A DNA stretch of 64,000 bases from Flavobacterium sp. (GCA_014379405.1 JACMLU010000012.1:124001-188000); one strand, 5' to 3'; counted from the stretch's first letter, positions 35,195 through 43,293 are shown. Notes: generated by a model from the letters alone, not told the origin. A program made the numbers and translations.

Positions 35195-36199
35195 CTAATT
35201 AAATATTTTAAAAAGCATTTCTCTCAATAAATCCGATTGAGGCAAAGCATTCGCCCCAACTCCTTTACTTTTTACGTCAATATCCCGTAACGAACCTACA
35301 ATCTGACTCACTTTTCGCATAGGATAATTTTTGAGTGCAATGTCATAATCCTTTAGAAAAAAAGGATTAACGCCTAATACTTTAGTAACATTATTGGGGT
35401 TTTTGTCTTTCAACCCGTGGTATTTCAACAGTTGAACAAAAAAGCTAAACACCAAACTCGTAGTCACAACCATCGGGTTATCTTTCGGGTTTTGTGCAAA
35501 ATTATCAGCGATGGTGTAAGCTCTCAATTGGTTTTTATCACCAATAGCTTTTCGTAATTCGAATACATTAAAATCCTTGCTGAAACCTATATTTTCCTCG
35601 ATATGATGCGGAGTTATCGTGCTGCCTTTCGGCAAAATGATTTGCAATTTTTCTAATTCGTTGTTGATTTTACTCAAATCGGTTCCCAAAAATTCGACCA
35701 ACATCGCATTGGCTTTGGGTTCAATCGAATATTTTTTTCCAGCCAAAACCCGTTTGATCCAATCGCCTACTTGATTTTCGTATAATTTTTTACTTTCGTA
35801 AACGATGCCATTTTTAGCTAAAAGTTTGGTTACTTTTTTACGTTTATCCAAGGTTTTGTATTTGTAACAAAGAACTAAAACCGTTGATGGCATTGGGTTT
35901 TCGGCATAACTTTCGATTTTGTCAATCGTTCGCGATAAATCTTGGGCTTCCTTGACAATAACGACTTGACGTTCCGCCATCATTGGATAGCGTTTAGCTG
36001 TCGAAACAATGTCTTCTATAGAAACATCACGACCGTACAAAACCGTTTGATTGAAACCTTTTTCGTCTTCCGTCAACACTTTATCTTCAATATAATCGGA
36101 TAATTTATCGATATAATAGGACTCTTCTCCCATCAAAAAATAGATGGGTTTGATGTTGCCCGCTTTGATGTCATTGACTATTTTTAAAACTTCGTCCAT
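35195..36199 (-). CDS. holA: DNA polymerase III subunit delta
   Basis: The clamp-loader delta subunit, which opens the beta clamp. The 334 residues fit the family. The N-terminal region contains IYFLMGEESYYIDKLSDYIE, followed by the AAA+-like middle without a functional Walker A. Further on are the helical segment FLGTDLSKINNELEKLQI and the collar domain with VFSFFVQLLKYHGL. The family is divergent, but this order of segments is typical. It is divergent from the HSDR_N-type gene, with a shared hairpin-bearing promoter region (36216-36270). Confidence 0.92.
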   Translation of the reverse strand: MDEVLKIVNDIKAGNIKPIYFLMGEESYYIDKLSDYIEDKVLTEDEKGFNQTVLYGRDVSIEDIVSTAKRYPMMAERQVVIVKEAQDLSRTIDKIESYAENPMPSTVLVLCYKYKTLDKRKKVTKLLAKNGIVYESKKLYENQVGDWIKRVLAGKKYSIEPKANAMLVEFLGTDLSKINNELEKLQIILPKGSTITPHHIEENIGFSKDFNVFELRKAIGDKNQLRAYTIADNFAQNPKDNPMVVTTSLVFSFFVQLLKYHGLKDKNPNNVTKVLGVNPFFLKDYDIALKNYPMRKVSQIVGSLRDIDVKSKGVGANALPQSDLLREMLFKIFN

Positions 36200-36215
36200 T
36201 CTATTTTGGTTTATA

Positions 36216-36270
36216 GTTTTTAGTTTATGGTTTGTTGTTTATTTGCGAAACAACAATCATAAACTAAAAA
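36216..36270. repeat. Inverted repeat in the holA divergent promoter region
   Basis: GTTTTTAGTTTATGG and its complement around CATAAACTAAAAAC form a stem of roughly 24 bp with a short loop (atttgcg). It lies between holA and the divergent nuclease-like gene, just upstream of a TATTTTTG box. Confidence 0.65.
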
Positions 36271-36279
36271 CAAAATAAC

Positions 36280-36287
36280 TATTTTTG
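36280..36287 (+). promoter_or_regulatory. -7 box (TATTTTTG) four bases before a start codon
   Basis: Exact TAnnTTTG match ending only four bases before the ATG at 36292. If it is used, transcription would begin at or next to the A of ATG, giving a leaderless mRNA. Confidence 0.45.
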
Positions 36288-36291
36288 CTTT

Positions 36292-36753
36292 ATGCAGCAA
36301 CTCAATTTTCCTTCATATTCTTTTCGTTTCAAAAATAGCGAAAATAAAGTGTCTATTTTCGACGAAATCAGGAAAAAATTCATCATTCTCACTCCCGAAG
36401 AATGGGTTCGCCAGCACGTGGTTCGGTTTTTATTGGAAGAGAAAAAATATCCAAAATCCTTGATCAACGTCGAAAAAGTTTTGAACGTCAACGGATTGCG
36501 AAAAAGATATGATGTCGTGGTTTTCAATCCCGATGGATCCATCTTTGTTTTGGTGGAATGCAAAGCTCCCGAAATTAAAACTGCACAAGCCACTTTTGAC
36601 CAAATTGCCCGTTATAACATGACTTTGAAAGCCCAATTTTTGATGGTGACCAATGGTTTGAATCATTACTTTTGCCAAATGGATTTTGAGAATGAGAAAT
36701 ATGAGTTTTTGAGCAAATTGCCAGATTACGAATTGAAAAACACAAAGATTTAA
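36292..36753 (+). CDS. HsdR N-terminal-like PD-(D/E)XK domain protein
   Basis: A 153-residue stand-alone domain like the nuclease domain of type I restriction subunit R (HSDR_N_2). The catalytic core is readable: RYDVVVF with D74, then FVLVECKAP with E89 and K91, i.e. D-x14-E-x-K. The N-terminal helix TPEEWVRQHVVRFLLEEKKYP is typical of the small Bacteroidetes members. No helicase, specificity or methylase genes are present nearby, so it is not a restriction system by itself. Its TAA is followed immediately by the ATG of the glycosyltransferase. It may be expressed from a leaderless transcript. Confidence 0.85.
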   Translation: MQQLNFPSYSFRFKNSENKVSIFDEIRKKFIILTPEEWVRQHVVRFLLEEKKYPKSLINVEKVLNVNGLRKRYDVVVFNPDGSIFVLVECKAPEIKTAQATFDQIARYNMTLKAQFLMVTNGLNHYFCQMDFENEKYEFLSKLPDYELKNTKI

Positions 36754-37740
36754 ATGAAAATAGCCGTTGTCATACTCAATTGGAATGGAACAAAATTATT
36801 GGAACAGTTTCTGCCTTCAATTGTAAACTATTCTCCCGAAGCCGACATTTATGTTGCAGACAATGCTTCGACCGATGATTCTGTTGCTTTTGTAAAAACG
36901 AATTTTCCAACGGTGAAAATTGTGGTGAACGAGAGTAATTTTGGCTTTGCCCAAGGCTATAATGAAGCTTTAAAACACATTGATGCTGAGATTTATGCTT
37001 TGGTCAATTCGGATATTGAAGTGACAGAAAACTGGTTGAAACCCATTATCGAAACTTTCGAAAAAGAACCAAAAACAGCCATAATCCAACCTAAACTTTT
37101 AGATTTCAAACGCAAGGAATACTTTGAATATGCAGGAGCGGCTGGCGGATTTTTAGACAAATATGGCTATCCGTACTGTCGTGGACGCGTTTTTGAAACT
37201 TTGGAAAAAGACAACGGACAATACGATGATAATCGTGAAATATTCTGGGCTTCGGGTGCTTGTTTTTTTATCCGAAGTTCGGTTTACAAAGAATTGAAAG
37301 GATTCGATGCCGATTTTTTTGCCCATCAGGAAGAAATTGATTTGTGTTGGCGCGCTTTCAATAAAGGTTATATCATTAAATACAATTCACAATCAGTGGT
37401 GTATCACGTGGGCGGAGCGACTTTGCAACAAGGAAATCCAAAGAAAACTTTTCTGAATTTCAGGAATTCATTGTTGATGTTGTTGAAAAATCTGCCTAAA
37501 AAACAATTAATCCCCATTATTTTCACTCGTCTAATTCTGGATGGAGTCGCCGGAATACAATTTCTTTTCCAAGGAAAGTTCAAACATTTTTTAGCTATTC
37601 TAAAAGCCCATTTTTCATTTTATTCACTTGTTACTGTGCATTATAAGAAAAGAGCTCATTTTCAAGACGAAAAATACTATAAAATTAGAAGCATCGTTTT
37701 CGAATATTTTGTGAAAGATGGCAAGGTTTTTGAAAAATAA
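36754..37740 (+). CDS. Family 2 glycosyltransferase
   Basis: A 328-residue GT-A fold enzyme adding sugars to a cell-surface glycan, probably rhamnosyl or similar. It starts with IAVVILNWNGTKLLEQFLPS, then VADNASTDDSV and the acidic substrate site LVNSDIEVTENW. WASGACFFIRSSVYKEL and FAHQEEIDLCWRAFNKGY follow, the latter with the ED-x-D-type catalytic region. A C-terminal amphipathic tail (about 250-328) would attach it to the inner membrane. The ATG directly follows the stop of the upstream nuclease-like gene, so the two are co-transcribed. Confidence 0.9.
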   Translation: MKIAVVILNWNGTKLLEQFLPSIVNYSPEADIYVADNASTDDSVAFVKTNFPTVKIVVNESNFGFAQGYNEALKHIDAEIYALVNSDIEVTENWLKPIIETFEKEPKTAIIQPKLLDFKRKEYFEYAGAAGGFLDKYGYPYCRGRVFETLEKDNGQYDDNREIFWASGACFFIRSSVYKELKGFDADFFAHQEEIDLCWRAFNKGYIIKYNSQSVVYHVGGATLQQGNPKKTFLNFRNSLLMLLKNLPKKQLIPIIFTRLILDGVAGIQFLFQGKFKHFLAILKAHFSFYSLVTVHYKKRAHFQDEKYYKIRSIVFEYFVKDGKVFEK

Positions 37741-37780
37741 TTTTTCATAATTTTAGAACCATATTCTAATCTTAAAAAAC

Positions 37781-37788
37781 TAACTTTG
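37781..37788 (+). promoter_or_regulatory. Putative -7 box (TAACTTTG) for the OmpA lipoprotein gene
   Basis: Exact TAnnTTTG match, 30 bases before the ATG at 37819. Confidence 0.5.
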
Positions 37789-37818
37789 TAATTCACGTTT
37801 AATTAAATTTTATCATCT

Positions 37819-38652
37819 ATGAAAAAAATTGTTATTGCCCTATCTCTAATGGTGTTTATGACTTCATGTGTTTCTAAAAAGAAATATGCGGATCTTGAAG
37901 CCAGAAACAAAGAAACTCAAGACTTATTAAATACTTGCACCGTTAAATTAAATTCTTGTTTGGAAGAAAAAGCTGGACTTAAAGCTACTGTTGATGGTTT
38001 GAAAGAACATAATCAAACTTTAATAAATACTTCTAAAGATATGACAGTGTTAACAACAAAAGGTGCTGAAAGCATTGAAAAAGCATTAGAATCCATCAAA
38101 GAAAAAGATTTGAAAATTTCTAGAATGCAAGATGCTTTAACCAAAAAAGACAGTGTTACTCTTGCTGTTGTTACTAGTTTGAAATCTGTAGTAGGATTGA
38201 ACGACGAAGACATCGAAATTAATGTAGATAAAGGAGTAGTTTTCATTTCTATCTCTGATAAAATGTTGTTCAAAAGCGGTAGCTATGATGTAACTGACAG
38301 AGCTAAAGGAGTTTTGGCTAAAGTGGCCAAGGTGGTGAATGACAAACCTGATTTTGAATGTATGGTAGAAGGTCATACGGACAACGTTCCTTACAACGGA
38401 AATGGAGTTATAATTGACAACTGGGATTTGAGTGTAAAACGTTCTACATCAATTATTCGTGTTTTATCAGCACAATTAGGTGTTAACCCTGCACAATTAA
38501 TCGCTGCAGGAAGAAGTTCATTTGTACCTTTAGTGTCAAATGATTCAGCTGAAAATAGAGCAAAAAACAGAAGAACTCGTATCTATGTAATGCCTAAAAT
38601 TGACCAATTCTATGAAATGGTTGAAAAAGAAATGAAAAAACAAACGAAATAG
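37819..38652 (+). CDS. OmpA/Pal-type outer-membrane lipoprotein
   Basis: A 277-residue lipoprotein. The signal MKKIVIALSLMVFMTS is followed by Cys17. Residues about 20-120 form an alpha-helical coiled coil (KYADLEARNKETQDLLN, KALESIKEKDLKISRMQ). The last 130 residues are an OmpA domain that binds peptidoglycan: MLFKSGSYDVTDRAKGVLAK, VEGHTDNVPYNG and the arginine-bearing ENRAKNRRTRIYV. It therefore tethers the outer membrane to the cell wall. It is monocistronic, with a strong terminator. Confidence 0.93.
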   Translation: MKKIVIALSLMVFMTSCVSKKKYADLEARNKETQDLLNTCTVKLNSCLEEKAGLKATVDGLKEHNQTLINTSKDMTVLTTKGAESIEKALESIKEKDLKISRMQDALTKKDSVTLAVVTSLKSVVGLNDEDIEINVDKGVVFISISDKMLFKSGSYDVTDRAKGVLAKVAKVVNDKPDFECMVEGHTDNVPYNGNGVIIDNWDLSVKRSTSIIRVLSAQLGVNPAQLIAAGRSSFVPLVSNDSAENRAKNRRTRIYVMPKIDQFYEMVEKEMKKQTK

Positions 38653-38702
38653 TAAGCAGTGTTCAGTGAACAGTAATTAGTATTCAGTTTGATTATAATA
38701 TG

Positions 38703-38733
38703 AAACGTCTCGAGAAATCGAGACGTTTTTTTT
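38703..38733 (+). terminator. Terminator after the OmpA lipoprotein gene
   Basis: AAACGTCTCG pairs with CGAGACGTTT and is followed by a run of eight T residues. Confidence 0.85.
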
Positions 38734-38769
38734 GTAGTTAGAACTGATCACTGATCACCGAATACTCTT

Positions 38770-39390
38770 TTAAAGAATATCCAGACTACCCTTTCCTTCC
38801 CTCACAACTATAGGTTCGTCGCCTGACAAATCGATAATAGTTGAAGCCATATTATTCCCATAACCACCGTCAACAACAACATCTACAAGATTTTGCCATT
38901 TTTCGAAAATAAGTTCTGGGTCGGTAGTGTATTCAATTACGTCGTCCTCGTCCCGAATCGAAGTCGAAACAATTGGGTTGCCTAATTTGCGAACAATTTC
39001 CAAGGCAATTGAATTATCTGGTATACGAATTCCGACCGTGGTTTTCTTCTTGAATTCCTTTGGAAGGTTAGTATTTCCTGGCAAAATGAAAGTATAGGGC
39101 CCAGGTAAAGCTCTTTTTAATAATTTAAAAGTTGATGTGTCAATTTGCTTCACATAATCAGAAAGATTGCTTAAATCGTGGCAAATAAAGGAAAAATTGG
39201 CTTTGTCCAACTTCACTCCTTTTATTTTGGCAATGCGTTCCAAAGCCTTGGTATTGGTGATATCACATCCCAAACCATAAACAGTATCCGTTGGATAAAT
39301 TACCAAACCGCCGTCTTGCAAAACTTTCACGACTCTGGCAATTGCCGCTTCGTTGGGTTTGTCTTCGTATATTTTTATGAATTGTGCCAT
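38770..39390 (-). CDS. L-threonylcarbamoyladenylate synthase (YrdC/Sua5 family)
   Basis: Makes the activated intermediate for the t6A37 tRNA modification. The 206 residues contain the YrdC domain: GGLVIYPTDTVYGLGCDITN near the N terminus, then KGVKLDKANFSFICHDLSN, PGPYTFILPG and VGIRIPDNSIALEIVRKLGNP. The ending STIIDLSGDEPIVVREGKGSL is conserved in the YciO/YrdC group. No Sua5 C-terminal domain is present. The presence of F (NFSFICHD) where many YrdC proteins have RP(x)PLS-type residues leaves some chance that it is the paralog YciO. Confidence 0.85.
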   Translation of the reverse strand: MAQFIKIYEDKPNEAAIARVVKVLQDGGLVIYPTDTVYGLGCDITNTKALERIAKIKGVKLDKANFSFICHDLSNLSDYVKQIDTSTFKLLKRALPGPYTFILPGNTNLPKEFKKKTTVGIRIPDNSIALEIVRKLGNPIVSTSIRDEDDVIEYTTDPELIFEKWQNLVDVVVDGGYGNNMASTIIDLSGDEPIVVREGKGSLDIL

Positions 39391-39412
39391 TTTATTTATT
39401 TTATTATTTAAC

Positions 39413-39926
39413 CGTCTCTTCGAGTGATTTTTAATAGTAATGCGACAGCTTTACTATTAAAAATTGTATCGAGAAGCTTTATGAATGCATAGGTTCTTGA
39501 TTCATCAAACATCTTTAAAACTTTTTCTTTGCTAAATTAGGAAGTTTGTCATACTCTTAATTTATCAATGCTTCTTTTTTTGTTCTTGACCATTTTTTAT
39601 TTTTTTTCTCAATATCAATTGCAAAATTAATATCCGTGAATTCACAATAATAAACTAATTCAACTGGTCTTTTATTTGCAGTGTAACAATCAGGATAAAA
39701 ACCCGTTTCGTGCTGAAAAAGTCTTTGGGTTAAATTACTTGTAACTCCAGTATAATACGAATTGTCAGAACACTTTAAAATATATACATAGGACTGTTTC
39801 ATATTAGTTATTTTCTGTTTCCAATATCAACTTTTGTTACAAATAGTTCTCGTTACAATTTTTAAAGCTTTACGTATTTTTTATTCATCAAAATTTTTTT
39901 AGCTTTAAAAAACACTCGAACTGACG
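39413..39926. mobile_element. Cloverleaf repeat element, copy 2, with a GIY-YIG gene in hairpin P3
   Basis: P1 is 39413-39426 with 39913-39926. P2 is 39428-39463 (13 bp, loop TGCGACAGCT identical to copy 1). P3 has its left strand GTATCGAGAA at 39466-39475 and right strand TTCTCGTTAC at 39847-39856, with the GIY-YIG gene in the 371-base loop. P4 is 39859-39911 (TTTTTAAAGCT with AGCTTTAAAAA). A degenerate copy of the P3 right strand (gttcttgat) also occurs at 39493-39501. Copy 3 follows 34 bases further on in the same orientation. Confidence 0.8.
39557..39802 (-). CDS. GIY-YIG nuclease, shortened by a premature stop
   Basis: An 81-residue GIY-YIG domain: VYILKC, YYTGVTSNLTQRLFQHE with the catalytic Tyr and Arg, and the helix IEKKNKKWSRTKKEALIN. 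The expected catalytic glutamate falls in DIEKKNKKW. Family members normally continue about 13-15 residues further. Here a TAA follows ALIN at 39557-39559, and reading on in the same frame gives EYDKLPNLAKKKF and a stop at 39515, exactly the tail expected. The gene has therefore lost its last residues through a nonsense change and may be decaying or still active. It sits in the P3 loop of the repeat element and reads opposite to copy orientation as listed. Confidence 0.8.
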   Translation of the reverse strand: MKQSYVYILKCSDNSYYTGVTSNLTQRLFQHETGFYPDCYTANKRPVELVYYCEFTDINFAIDIEKKNKKWSRTKKEALIN

Positions 39927-39960
39927 AACTTTTATTAATTCATCATTATTTAAATCTCTC

Positions 39961-40094
39961 CGTCTCTTCGAGTGACTTTTAATAGTAATGCGACAGCTTT
40001 ACTATTAAAAATTGTATCGAGAAGCTTTATAAACAAAAAGTTCTCGATACATTTTTTGTTCCGTTTCTCTCCACAAAAAACACTCGAACAGACG
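39961..40094. repeat. Cloverleaf repeat element, copy 3 (no gene inside)
   Basis: P1 is 39961-39974 with 40081-40094 (13 of 14 positions, with the same C opposite C as copy 1). P2 is 39977-40010 (12 bp, loop TGCGACAGCT). P3 is 40013-40051 (11 bp, TGTATCGAGAA with TTCTCGATACA). P4 is 40052-40080 (8 bp, TTTTTTGT with ACAAAAAA). It lies just downstream of the UvrD-like helicase gene, in the 314-base gap that also holds the right half of copy 2. Confidence 0.85.
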
Positions 40095-40116
40095 TGACGT
40101 AACTTAAATAAAAAGA

Positions 40117-42450
40117 TTACCCAATCACATCCAATTTTGCAAATCGTAACAACAATTTCTTAATCCCACCTACTTCAAATTTGATTTCCGCTTTTTTATC
40201 GGCTCCGGAACCCTCAAGGTTCAATACTTCGCCTTTCCCAAAGCGTTCGTGCATTACGATATTCCCAGCGACTAGTTTATTATCAAATAAATTAGCTGCT
40301 CCAGAAGATGAATTACTCGAAACGGGTTTCAATTTTCGAATGTTGATATCCGGTTTAGGTTCGTTATTCGAACTGTAATTTGGTGGCGTTCCTGCTACTG
40401 GTTTTGCCAATCGCAACTTAGATTTATCAACATCGCCAAAGATATCACTGTCAATCATTGGTTTGTAGCGGTAATTATTTTCCTCGGGAGTTAAATATTC
40501 CAAATACTGCCCATCAATTTCTTCTATAAAACGCGAAGGTTCACTGTCAGTCAGTTTTCCCCAGCGGTAGCGAGATTGGGCATACGTCAAATACGCCTGA
40601 TGTTCCGCACGTGTTAATGCCACATAAAACAAACGGCGTTCTTCCTCCAGTTCGCTTCGGGTACTCATACTCATTGCACTTGGAAACAAATCTTCCTCCA
40701 TTCCAACTACAAAAACATGTGGAAATTCCAGTCCTTTGGCCAAATGTATGGTCATCAACGCCACACGATCTTCATCGCTGGTATCTTTGTCTAAATCTGT
40801 TGCCAAAGCCACGTCTTCCATAAATTCGGACAAAGCACCACGAGCTCCATCTATCTCTCTTTGACCTTCGGTAAAATCCTTGATACCGTTTAATAATTCC
40901 TCAATATTTTGGATTTTCGCCATTCCTTCAGGAGTCGCATCTTTCTTTAATTCCTGAACCAAGCCCGTTTTTTTGGCCACGTGATCGGTGATAAAAAAAG
41001 CATCCTGGTTTTCGTTAATAACCTGAAAACTCTGGATCATCGTCACAAAATCCTGTAGTTTTTGCTTGGTTCCCGAGTTCAGTTTCAAGTCGATTTTATC
41101 AATATTCTGCATCACTTCGAATATCGAACGCTTGTAATGATTTGCGGCAACAGTCAATTTTTCGACCGTCGTATCTCCTATTCCACGCGCTGGATAATTG
41201 ATTACACGAACCAAGGCTTCTTCGTCTTTTGGATTAAGAACCAATCGCAAATAGCACAAAACATCCTTGATTTCTTTCCTTTGATAAAAAGACAAACCAC
41301 CATAAATTCGATACGGAATATCACGTTTTCTAAGCGCATCTTCCATTGCTCGGGATTGAGCGTTAGTTCGATACAAAATAGCAAATTGACCATTCATCAT
41401 TTGGTGTTGCATCTTTTGTTCGAAAATAGTGCTGGCTACAAAACGTCCTTCTTCAGCATCAGTTAAGCTGCGATGTACTTTTATTTTGGGTCCAAAATCA
41501 TTGGCTGTCCAAACAATTTTGTCAAGTTTGGTTTTATTCTTGTCAATTATGGTATTGGCTGCTTCCACAATATTTTTGGTCGAACGGTAATTTTGCTCCA
41601 ATCGAAAGGTTTTCACGCCTTCATAATCCTTTTGAAAATTCAGAATGTTGTTGATATTCGCACCACGAAAGGCATAAATACTTTGCGCATCATCGCCCAC
41701 GACGCAAATATTTTGGAATTTATCCGATAAAGCACGAACAATCAAATACTGCGAATGGTTGGTATCTTGATACTCATCCACCAAAATATAACGAAAACGG
41801 TTCTGGTATTTCGCCAAAACTTCTGGAAAACGCGTCAATAATTCGTTGGTTTTCAATAATAAATCATCAAAATCCATTGCACCTGCCTTGAAACAACGAT
41901 CTACATAATTTTGATAAATTTCGCCCAAACGAGGTTTTTTGCTCATCGCATCTTGTTCCTGCAATTCGGGATTATTGAAATAGGCTTTTACAGTAATTAA
42001 ACTATTTTTATAACTTGAAATTCGGCTTAAAACCTGCTTCGGTTTATAAACATCTCGATCCAATTGCATTTCTTTGATAATTGCTGAAATCGCTCGAACA
42101 GAATCCTGGGAGTCATAAATCGTGAAGTTTGAAGGATAACCCAGCTTATCGGCTTCGGAGCGAAGAATTCGGGCAAAAACCGAGTGAAAAGTTCCCATCC
42201 AAAGATTTTTGGCTTCGTTGGAACCCACAATATCGGAAATACGCTTTTTCATTTCACGTGCCGCTTTATTGGTAAAAGTCAAGGACAAAATACTGAAAGC
42301 ATCCACGCCCAAACTCATCAAATAAGCAATCCGAATGGTCAATACACGTGTTTTTCCAGAGCCGGCACCAGCAATAATAATCATTGGTCCGTCTTTTTGG
42401 AGTACGGGTTCGCGTTGGGCTTCGTTAAGTTGGTCGATGTATTTCTGCAT
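40117..42450 (-). CDS. UvrD/PcrA-type DNA helicase
   Basis: A superfamily 1A 3'-5' DNA helicase of 777 residues acting in repair and in removing RecA or stalled complexes. It begins LNEAQREPVLQKDGPMIIIAGAGSGKTRVLTIRI (Q motif and Walker A GAGSGKT). Then come LTFTNKAAREMKKR (Ia), DYLLVDEYQDTN-type Walker B (ILVDEYQDTNHSQY), VVGDDAQSIYAFRGA, LEQNYRS, VALMTIHLAKGLEFPHVF and FYVALTRA. The C-terminal Tudor-like end is VMHERFGKGEVLNLEG, as in PcrA. It is complete, with its own -7 box. Confidence 0.95.
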   Translation of the reverse strand: MQKYIDQLNEAQREPVLQKDGPMIIIAGAGSGKTRVLTIRIAYLMSLGVDAFSILSLTFTNKAAREMKKRISDIVGSNEAKNLWMGTFHSVFARILRSEADKLGYPSNFTIYDSQDSVRAISAIIKEMQLDRDVYKPKQVLSRISSYKNSLITVKAYFNNPELQEQDAMSKKPRLGEIYQNYVDRCFKAGAMDFDDLLLKTNELLTRFPEVLAKYQNRFRYILVDEYQDTNHSQYLIVRALSDKFQNICVVGDDAQSIYAFRGANINNILNFQKDYEGVKTFRLEQNYRSTKNIVEAANTIIDKNKTKLDKIVWTANDFGPKIKVHRSLTDAEEGRFVASTIFEQKMQHQMMNGQFAILYRTNAQSRAMEDALRKRDIPYRIYGGLSFYQRKEIKDVLCYLRLVLNPKDEEALVRVINYPARGIGDTTVEKLTVAANHYKRSIFEVMQNIDKIDLKLNSGTKQKLQDFVTMIQSFQVINENQDAFFITDHVAKKTGLVQELKKDATPEGMAKIQNIEELLNGIKDFTEGQREIDGARGALSEFMEDVALATDLDKDTSDEDRVALMTIHLAKGLEFPHVFVVGMEEDLFPSAMSMSTRSELEEERRLFYVALTRAEHQAYLTYAQSRYRWGKLTDSEPSRFIEEIDGQYLEYLTPEENNYRYKPMIDSDIFGDVDKSKLRLAKPVAGTPPNYSSNNEPKPDINIRKLKPVSSNSSSGAANLFDNKLVAGNIVMHERFGKGEVLNLEGSGADKKAEIKFEVGGIKKLLLRFAKLDVIG

Positions 42451-42469
42451 AAAAATTTTCTGTTGAATG

Positions 42470-42477
42470 CAAAAATA
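42470..42477 (-). promoter_or_regulatory. Putative -7 box (TATTTTTG) for the helicase gene
   Basis: Minus-strand TATTTTTG, 19 bases before the helicase ATG. Confidence 0.5.
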
Positions 42478-42508
42478 AGGATTTAAGAATTAAAACAAGA
42501 GCGCTTTT

Positions 42509-43276
42509 CTATTTATAAAAAACATCATACCCAAACCGAATCAAGGTACCAATGACAACCACCAAAAAGAATATTCGGATAAATTTATTCCCTTTGTTTA
42601 TAGCTAATTTTGCGCCAATCCAACCACCAAAAGCATTGCACAGCGCCATTGGAATTGCTACAGCCCAAATTATTTTTCCTTTCAACATAAACAAGCAAAT
42701 AGAACCAAAATTAGTCGCCAGATTGACCATTTTGGCATTGGCGGAAGCGTGTAAAAAATCAAAACCCATCAAGGCAATGAAAGCCAAAACCAAGAAACTT
42801 CCTGTTCCAGGCCCAATAAAGCCATCATAAAAACCAACTACGAAACTGATGAGTACAGCATAAAATATTTGGGTTCTGGCAGAATGACTTTTAACGATAT
42901 GTTGTCCGAAATTTTTCTGGGCATAAGTATAAATAACCAAAAACGAAAGTACAACAAGCAATAAGGGTTTCATAAAATCATTGCTCACATAAGTCAACAA
43001 AGTTGAACCTAAAAATGCCGATGGAAATGCCAAAATCATCATAATGGCAAGTAACTTCCAATTCATATCCACCTTTTTGAGGTACTGATAAGCGGCAAAT
43101 GATGTTCCGCTGAAAGCAGGTACTTTCAAAGTTCCTATCACAGTTGCAACCGGAAGATTGGGCAATAAAATCAACCCAACCGGCGTTTGGATCAACCCTC
43201 CACCTCCCACAATGGCATCGATAAATCCTGCCACAAAAGCGGCAAGGCAAAGCAAAATTAGAATGTAAGATTCCAT
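42509..43276 (-). CDS. TauE/SafE family membrane permease
   Basis: A 255-residue inner-membrane protein with about eight transmembrane helices, of the TauE/SafE (DUF81) family associated with export of sulphur-containing anions. It begins ILILLCLAAFVAGFIDAIVGGGGLIQTPVGLI, where GFIDAIVGGGGL is the family hallmark; the second repeat has VGFYDGFIGPGTGSFLVLAF. The two halves are inverted-repeat-like, as usual. The substrate cannot be predicted, and no sulphur metabolism genes are adjacent. It is divergent from the next gene. Confidence 0.88.
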   Translation of the reverse strand: MESYILILLCLAAFVAGFIDAIVGGGGLIQTPVGLILLPNLPVATVIGTLKVPAFSGTSFAAYQYLKKVDMNWKLLAIMMILAFPSAFLGSTLLTYVSNDFMKPLLLVVLSFLVIYTYAQKNFGQHIVKSHSARTQIFYAVLISFVVGFYDGFIGPGTGSFLVLAFIALMGFDFLHASANAKMVNLATNFGSICLFMLKGKIIWAVAIPMALCNAFGGWIGAKLAINKGNKFIRIFFLVVVIGTLIRFGYDVFYK

Positions 43277-43293
43277 TTTTTAGAAAATTTAAG

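Noticed and set aside
36292..36753. Type I restriction system
   Set aside because: Only the HsdR N-terminal-like nuclease domain is present; no helicase, methylase or specificity gene.
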